DNA from: Chrysophaeum taylorii
Taxonomy: Eukaryota > Sar > Pelagophyceae > Pelagomonadales > Pelagomonadaceae
Direction: 5' to 3'
DNA length: 46,148 nucleotides
Assembly: GCA_029834535.1 (NCBI GenBank)
Contig: JAQMWT010000635.1
Location: 1-46,148 of the forward strand
Below, one piece after another: positions 40,335 through 46,148 of this stretch. Each line of letters begins with the position of its first letter. Within the stretch, counting starts at the first letter, position 1. The position numbers and the translations under genes are program-made. The notes beneath the pieces are model-generated. The model worked only from the letters and a program-made list of their open reading frames with translations, made no database searches and was not told the origin of the DNA.

Positions 40335-40555
40335 GTACGAGTCTCAAACATGACTAGTTTGATGTTATTGTTCGAAATCTGATCGCACCAAATTGAATTA
40401 CGTTTGATCACAAAAAGACACAAGTTTTGTCACTTACATACAAGTTTGATTACTCGAAATGAAGTTTGATCACGAGGCCGCATGTTTGATCACAAAGTTT
40501 GATCAACGATGTTGCAAGTTTGGTCACAAAGCCTCCAAGTTTGACCATACAGACG
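40335..40555 (+). repeat. AAGTTTGRTCA motif cluster 2
   Basis: About eight more variants in the same orientation as cluster 1, for example GAAGTTTGATCACG and CAAGTTTGGTCACAAAG. Confidence 0.7.
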
Positions 40556-40559
40556 CATC

Positions 40560-41355
40560 AACATGCGAACACTCGCAGAACAACATCCACAATCAAGGCC
40601 TGCGCAAGAGAGCGCGGATACCGCGCTGTTTCGTCGCCCAAGATTTTTCGGATGCACCTTATTAGTTCGATGTTTATGACAGACTACAGCGAACGATCCC
40701 GGTTCGTCATCTCGTGCCTTTAGCGGATGACATTGTTGCAGATGTCCATCAAACGCATATGCCGAGAAGAGGCGCCTGACTTGCCCTCCATAAAGCCCTT
40801 GATGAGGACCGACACGGTCTCGCAGAAGTGCTTCGCACGATAGCTGGATCTTTTTTGTCGGCACGTAGGTTCCGAGAGCAGGTGTGCCTTTTACAACACA
40901 CGTGACGATATTGTCTACTCGCACATCACAACGAGCAGCACGCACATAAAAGCTGCATCTTGCATATAGCACTCGAACGACAATGCTGTCGCGCTGTTGT
41001 TAACCATGTTGTTATACGCGCCGCCAACTTGCCGCCCGTGTCGAAGATCATCTGCTGCAAGTCGGCCTCGCGAACACACAAGCTGAACTTTACATTTAGG
41101 TTATGTCGAGTAAAGTGGAGCCTCGTGTTTGCACGCTCTGAGCTGCGACAGCGTACGCCTCCGCCTCGATCTCTCATAGTCGTTTACCTTCGTCAGGACA
41201 CGCGACTTCTTGTTTTCTTTCTCGGCGTCGTGGTCGACCGAAGTCGGCGTGTTACCACCACGCTCCCGCTCGACCTGAGCGAAGCCCGCATCGATACCGT
41301 CTTCCTCGTCGTTCGTTTCGAAGTCGAAGGACGCTCCGGAGTCACAGCGCGACAT
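40560..41355 (-). pseudogene. possible decayed gene, unidentified
   Basis: The minus strand starts at ATG 41355 (MSRCDSGASFDFETNDEEDG) with 84 open codons of acidic then basic composition. It continues as fragments in shifting frames (ALSFECYMQDAAFMC, DNIVTCVVKGTPALGTYVPT, GFMEGKSGASSRHMRLMDIC). The pieces look like one gene broken by frameshifts. No known domain is recognised, and the overlapping plus-strand ORF is an alternative. Confidence 0.3.
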
Positions 41356-41499
41356 GCAGAACCGCTGAAAGCTTGATCACGGAGGCCCTTGTCCTAACTA
41401 CTAATCGACAGATGTTTGTCTGTCTGTCTGTCTGTTTGTCTGTTTGTCTGTTTGTCCCTCGATTTAGGGTAAGGATCAGGTAGGCGCGAGAGCCAGACA

Positions 41500-42047
41500 G
41501 TGATCCTCCAAGCCGTCTACGGCGACCTCGCAGACTGTTTCCACGACCCGCGGCGGCTCTTTCAGCGCGCCATTCTCACGCCCCGTCGAAACGATGTTGT
41601 CGATGCTGACAACGCGCGCATGACCGCGGCCTTTTTTTCCCGAAGACGAGGCGTCGGAGTTCTTTTCGGCCGACTAGGTTGGGTCGGAAGCCGACGCCTC
41701 GCTCTTTACAGTCGAGTTTTGAACTCCCTGACAACCAACGGCATGCTGACTTTGATCGCGAGCTTAAAGTCTTCGCAACCTCGACCCGTCGCACGGCCAC
41801 TGCAACGGTACCAGATACATGATCGATCGTGTCGTTGTCACCGAGGCTCCTCCAACCTGTATCCCGTAAGGCCCGCCGACGCCAAACGATCACCAAGAGC
41901 CAGGGCCAGACGCCCCGCGAGGTCGGCGTCCTCTTGGCGAAGCCCGTCTTCTGCCACGTCCAGCTCGTGGCTCTCTGTCGATCGGCAACCCCGAGGATAT
42001 CCTCTTCTGAGTCGACGACTCACCCCCCCCGTGCGCAATACCGATAA
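41500..42047 (+). pseudogene. Helitron PIF1 helicase C-terminal fragment, unit 1
   Basis: Two blocks match the end of Helitron-encoded PIF1-like helicases. VYGDLADCFHDP and FQRAILTPRRNDVVDADNAR correspond to the family's RAIL-x-P-x-N-x-x-VDEIN stretch. TITKSQGQTPREVGVLLAKP then PVFCHVQL corresponds to the family's TINKSQGQT, VG-x-YL, PVFSHGQLYVALSR. Intermediate NGMLTLI resembles NGTRL. Frameshifts separate the blocks. In intact elements this helicase is fused to a rolling-circle Rep domain, which is not present in the window. Confidence 0.75.
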
Positions 42048-42499
42048 GCCCCTCCCGGCGTCTACACGCTGTAGGTGAACTTACGGGACCAGGTGAACTT
42101 ACTGGGGTTTGAGATTGGGACTAGTGAACTTTGGGACCAGGTGAATTTGGGACCAAGTGAACACTGGGGTTTTGAATTGAACGCAAGGCTAGCGGCGTTC
42201 GCGCGGACGAGAGCAGCTGGTTGGCGGAGTGAGACGACAGGCTCGAAGAGGGGTGAGTTGAGTGGGTGTGAGCTTTACCCGAACTTACTGGGGTTATAGA
42301 TTTGGACTAGGTGAACTTACTGACCAGGTGAACTTACTGGGGTTAGAGATGGGACTAGGTGAACTTACTGGCCTGCACTTGTCTTATCCCTAACTACTAA
42401 TCGACAGATGTTTGTCTGTCTGTCTGTTTGTCTGTTTGTCTGTTTGTCCCTCGATTTAGGGTAAGGATCATGTAGGCGCGAGAATAAGGATCAGACTAG

Positions 42500-42869
42500 G
42501 TTGGGTCGGAAGACGACGCCTCGCTCTCAAGAGTCGAGTTTTGAACTCCCTGACAACCAACGGCATGCTGACTTTGATCGCGAGCTCAAAGTCTTCGCAA
42601 CCTCGACCCGTCGCACGGCCACTGCAACGGTACCAGATACATGATCGATCGTGTCGTTGTCACCGAGGCTCCTCCAACCTGTATCGCTTAAGGCCCGCCT
42701 ACGCCAAACGATCAACAAGAGCCAGGGCCAGACGTCCCGCGAGGTCGGCGTCCTCTTGGCGAAGCCCGTCTTCTGCCACGTCCAGCTCGACGTGGCTCTC
42801 TGTCGATCGGCAACCCCGAGGATATCCTGGGTCGACGACTCCGCCCCCCCCGTGCTGCAATACCGATAA
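42500..42869 (+). pseudogene. Helitron PIF1 helicase C-terminal fragment, unit 2
   Basis: It has only the second block, but with the best preserved motif: TINKSQGQTSREVGVLLAKP, PVFCHVQL, VALCR. The preceding VDEIN-like block has been lost by deletion at about 42485. Confidence 0.75.
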
Positions 42870-43294
42870 GCCCCCTCCCGGCGTCTACACGCGCATATAG
42901 GTGAACTTACTGGGACCAGGGAACAGGGGTTAGGATTGGGGACTGGGTGGACGGTGACCAGGTGAAAGCTGGACCAGGTGAACATACTGGTTTTCAGTAA
43001 GGGTTAGAGGTAAGCTCAAAGGTTGGCGGCGCGTGCGGACCAACAGCTTAGGTTGGAGGCGAGAGCGACGAGCTAAAGGAGTTGGTTAGAGCTAGGTGAA
43101 CTTACTGACCAGGTGAACTTAACAGAAACAGGTGAACTTACTGGGGTTAGAGATTGGGAGTAGGTGAACTTACTGGCCTGCACTTGTCCTAACTACTAAT
43201 CGACAGATGTTTGTCTGTTTGTCTGTTTGTCTGTCTGTCTGTCTGTTTGTCCCTCGATTTAGGGTAAGGATCAGGTGGGCCCGCGAGCCAGACA

Positions 43295-43871
43295 GTGATC
43301 CTCAAGCCGTCTACGGCGACCTCGCAGACTATTTCCACGACCCGCGGCGGCTCTTTCAGCGCGCCATTCTCACGCCCGTCGAAACGATGTTGTCGATGCT
43401 GACAACGCGCGCATGACCGCGGCCTTTTTCCGGAGACGAGGCGTCGGAGTTCTTTTCGGCCGACTAGGTTGGGTCGGAAGACGACGCCTCGCTCTCACAG
43501 TCGAGTTTTGACTCCCTGACAACCAACGGCATGCTGACTTTGATCGCGAGCTTAAAGTCTTCGCAACCTCGACCCGTCGCACGGCCACTGCAACGGTACC
43601 AGATACATGATCGATCGTGTCGTTGTCACCGAGGCTCCTCCAACCTGTATCCCGTAAGGCCCGCCGACGCCAAACGATCACCAAGAGCCAGGGCCAGACG
43701 CCCCGCGAGGTCGGCGTCCTCTTGGCGAAGCCCGTCTTCTGCCACGTCCAGCTCTACGTGGCTCTCGTCGATCGGCAACCCGAGGATATGTGGCTTCTGA
43801 GTCGACGACTACCCCACCCCGTGCTGCGCAATACCGATAAGCCCCCTCTGGTGACGCGCGCACTGAATTGA
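43295..43871 (+). pseudogene. Helitron PIF1 helicase C-terminal fragment, unit 3
   Basis: It contains DLADYFHDPRRLFQRAILTP, then a one-base shift relative to unit 1, and later TITKSQGQT, PVFCHVQLYVAL. Frames are broken. Confidence 0.72.
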
Positions 43872-44104
43872 ACTTTGCAGACCAGGTGAACTTACGGGGT
43901 TTGAGATGGGACAGAACAAGTGACAGGCGGGGGCTTTTGAGTTGGTTGGGACCAGGTGAACTTACTGAACTTACTGGCCTGCGCATGCACAACTACTAAT
44001 CGACACATGTTTGTCTGTTTGTTTGTCTGTCTGTCTGTTTGTCCCTCGATTTAGGGTAAGGATCAGGTAGGCGCGAGTAAGGATCACGTAGGCGCGAGAG
44101 CCAG

Positions 44105-44650
44105 ACAGTGATCCTCAAGCCGTCTACGGCGACCTCGCAGACTGTTTCCACGACCCGCGGCGGCTCTTTCAGCGCGCCATTCTCACGCCCCGTCGAAACG
44201 ATGTTGTCGATGCTGACAACGCGCGCATGACCGCGGCCTTTTATTCCCGGAGACGAGGCGTCGGAGTTCTTTTCGGCTGACTAGGCTGGGTCGGAAGACG
44301 ACGCCTCGCTCTTTACAGTAGAGTTTTCAACTCCCTGACAACCAACGGCATGCTGACTTTGATCGCGAGCTTAAAGTCTTCGCAACCTCGACCCGTCGCA
44401 CGGCCACTGCAACGGTACCAGATACATGATCGATAGTGTCGTTGTCACCGAGGCTCCTCCAACCTGTATCCTCAAGGCCCGCCGACGCCAAACGATCAAC
44501 AAGAGCCAGGGCAGACGCCCCGCGAGGTCGGCGTCCTCTTGCCCAAGCCCGTCTTCTGCCACGTCCAGCTCTACGTGGCTCTCTGTCGATCGGCAACCCC
44601 GAGGATATCGTCTTCTGAGTCGACGACTCCCCTACCCCACACGTGGCGCA
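44105..44650 (+). pseudogene. Helitron PIF1 helicase C-terminal fragment, unit 4
   Basis: It has the same blocks as unit 1 at the DNA level, with a missing base in the KSQG region that shifts the frame (INKSQGR). The AGGTGAACTTACTGG array follows to about 45000. Confidence 0.7.
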
Positions 44651-45000
44651 ATACCGATAAGCCCCCTCGGCGTCTACACGCGCACTGTAGGTGAACTTAC
44701 TGGGACCAGGTGAACTTACTGGGGTTGAGATTAGGGACTGGTGAGCTGATGACCAGGTGAACTTAGAGACCAAGTGAACTTACAGTTTTTGTTTACTAAA
44801 GGCAAGCGGCGTGTACGGATCAAAGCAGCTTAGATTGGCGGAGGTGAGAGCGACGAGCTCGAAGGAGGTGGGTGATGGAGTGGCGACTGGTGAGGAAGCT
44901 TACACCGAACACGGGGTTTAGAGATGGGACTGGGTGAACACGGGGCCAGGTGAACTTACTGGGGTTAGAGTTGGGACTAGGTGAACTTACTGGCAACTTG

Positions 45001-46148
45001 CTGCCTGCCACCGTAGCATGTCATGAACGTCGACTGCAGAGGGGGTGTGTGCAGGGGAGCATGAAAGGACATGGGTGGGTTTGTGAGGGAGGATGTGCCT
45101 GACGGGCGGAGATAGTACGCGGGACCTAGTGGGGTCATCGCCGAGGCGTGAGGGCAGGCGAAGAGAGGACGGGCCCGCCCGTAGGTCGTACCCGCATGCT
45201 GCCGCCGGACGTGTGCGACGAAGGGTCGTGGCTGGGATCGGGCGGCTGGGCGGGGTCACAGGCGGCGGACATGGGTGAGGGCGGTGAGGGCAGCAGGCCC
45301 GGCCTGACGTTGGCGATCCCACTCACGGTAGATGCGGCGAGTTTGGGCCGCCTTTGCTATGGCGTTAGGATCGTGATGTCTTTGTGTTGACCGTTAAGAG
45401 GGGGGTGTTTTGGGCTGCAATGATGGAGCTGCGGGACTTACATGGCGCCCTACATGGGGACGGACAAACAGTCCGCCCATCAGGCACATCCTCCATACCT
45501 AAACCCACCCACATCGAGGGGGGCAAGCCCCCCGAACCCTGGGGGGCTCTGCCCCCCAAACCCTGGGGGGCTCTGCCCCCCAAACCCCCCGCCGGGGGAC
45601 ACCCCCGGACCCCCCACGGCCTCGAGGGCCGTCGCGTCTCGGGAGCCGACCACAAACGCCGTCGCACGCCGTGGAAATTCTGTCTTTTCGGTTCTTGAAG
45701 ATTTCTGCGCAATTTTTCGTTCTTGGGTTAGGGTGGGTACCCTTTTCCTTGCTTTCCGTTGCGCGAAGCGTTCTGGGGGTTAGCGTTATGCCTGTTTATT
45801 TTCGGCTTTGCGTTTTTTGCGGATGGACTATGTGATGGCCGAGGGCCGCTTTTAATGGAGTATTTCCTTATAGACAATGTTTTTGGTGTAGGCGCCGGGG
45901 TGGCGGCGGGCGTACTGAGAAGGAGGGCGTGGCGCATAATCCATAGATAGCGGACGCGCCGTCGCGGTCGACGGTCCAGAGGTTCTCGCGGCGAGGACGG
46001 CCGCTGCGGGAAGAGCGAGGCGTGGCCGCGGAAGCGGGCTTCGCCGTAGAGGCGAGCGGGGAGGTCTTCGTCTTCTTCTTCTCCGTCGGCGATGGCCAGA
46101 GCGCGGCCACGGGCGGCGGTCGTCGTCGGCGCGCCGCAGGCGCGCTTA
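45001..46148. other. right-end GC-rich region, no supported gene
   Basis: Several overlapping ORFs in both strands are low-complexity and mutually exclusive. A minus-strand stretch near 45868-46110 (RENLWTVDRDGASAIYGLCA) is the most protein-like, but has no recognised family. Confidence 0.4.
45515..45615. repeat. GC-rich hairpin repeat (GGGGGGCTCTGCCCCCC)
   Basis: Tandem short palindromes of the form GGGGGGCTCTGCCCCCC separated by AAACCCT, with a related CCGGGGG/CCCCCGG pair. It could form stable stem-loops in DNA or RNA. Confidence 0.75.

Larger units (their letters stand above)
41388..45000 (+). repeat. four head-to-tail Helitron-derived units
   Basis: Units begin near 41388, 42388, 43188 and 43988. 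Each has CTAACTACTAATCGACA, a GTTT/GTCT microsatellite, CCTCGATTTAGGGTAAGGATC, helicase-derived sequence and an array of AGGTGAACTTACTGGG. Unit 2 lacks the first helicase block. Units share long near-identical stretches with indels. Confidence 0.85.

Noticed and set aside
39206..40555. CRISPR array
   Set aside because: The repeats are short, variable and irregularly spaced, with no uniform spacers and no cas genes.
41500..42078. Single host gene with 192 codons
   Set aside because: The frame is one of several broken frames of a repeated Helitron helicase fragment.
45384..45783. Overlapping ORFs over the GC hairpins
   Set aside because: They encode only repeat-derived low-complexity sequence (GGLCPPNPGGL-type) on both strands.

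Overview
The window looks like a transposon-dense stretch of a microbial eukaryote genome (protist, alga or similar). There are no operons, ribosome binding sites or RNA genes that I can see. Nearly every stretch I can interpret belongs to a mobile element, often nested, duplicated or broken. I cannot name the species.

About 1-17.4 kb, minus strand: two head-to-tail copies of one long Ty1/copia retrotransposon. Copy A (17374 to 6190) has both LTRs. Copy B (from 6193 leftward) runs off the window. Reading both copies together, the order is LTR, initiator-tRNA primer site, gag, in-frame UAG, copia-type protease, a C5-cytosine methyltransferase-like domain, an uncharacterised segment, integrase, reverse transcriptase/RNase H, an extra zinc-ribbon-like protein (X), polypurine tract, LTR. 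The heptapeptide T-[EA]-x-S-L-N-Y recurs at domain boundaries and could be the protease cleavage site. Copy A has lost parts of gag, protease and methyltransferase; copy B keeps these in the window but carries a foreign insertion. Two SINE-like insertions lie in copy A.

About 17.4-24.3 kb, plus strand: a decayed Ty3/gypsy-type retroelement (acidic coiled-coil leader, gag, RS-rich tail, degenerate retropepsin, pol linker). It is followed by a second, different C5-methyltransferase-like domain where reverse transcriptase would be expected. No reverse transcriptase or integrase is visible.

About 24.5-36.1 kb: a large inverted repeat with arms of about 3.1 kb. Each arm carries a copy of a long Pro/Ser/Thr/His-rich coiled-coil gene of unknown function. 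About 36.1-38.8 kb: a plus-strand gene for a protein homologous to the copia X protein, enclosed by inverted copies of a 188-bp repeat. A third copy of that repeat sits at the centre of the large inverted repeat.

About 38.8-46.1 kb: a copia LTR remnant, two clusters of an AAGTTTGRTCA motif, and four head-to-tail units that carry the C-terminal part of a Helitron-type PIF1 helicase. A GC-rich hairpin repeat follows near the right end. Pieces of the Helitron-like unit also occur inside both copia copies, one of them joined to a possible captured membrane-protein gene fragment.

All homology calls are by eye from motifs; no database search or alignment was run.
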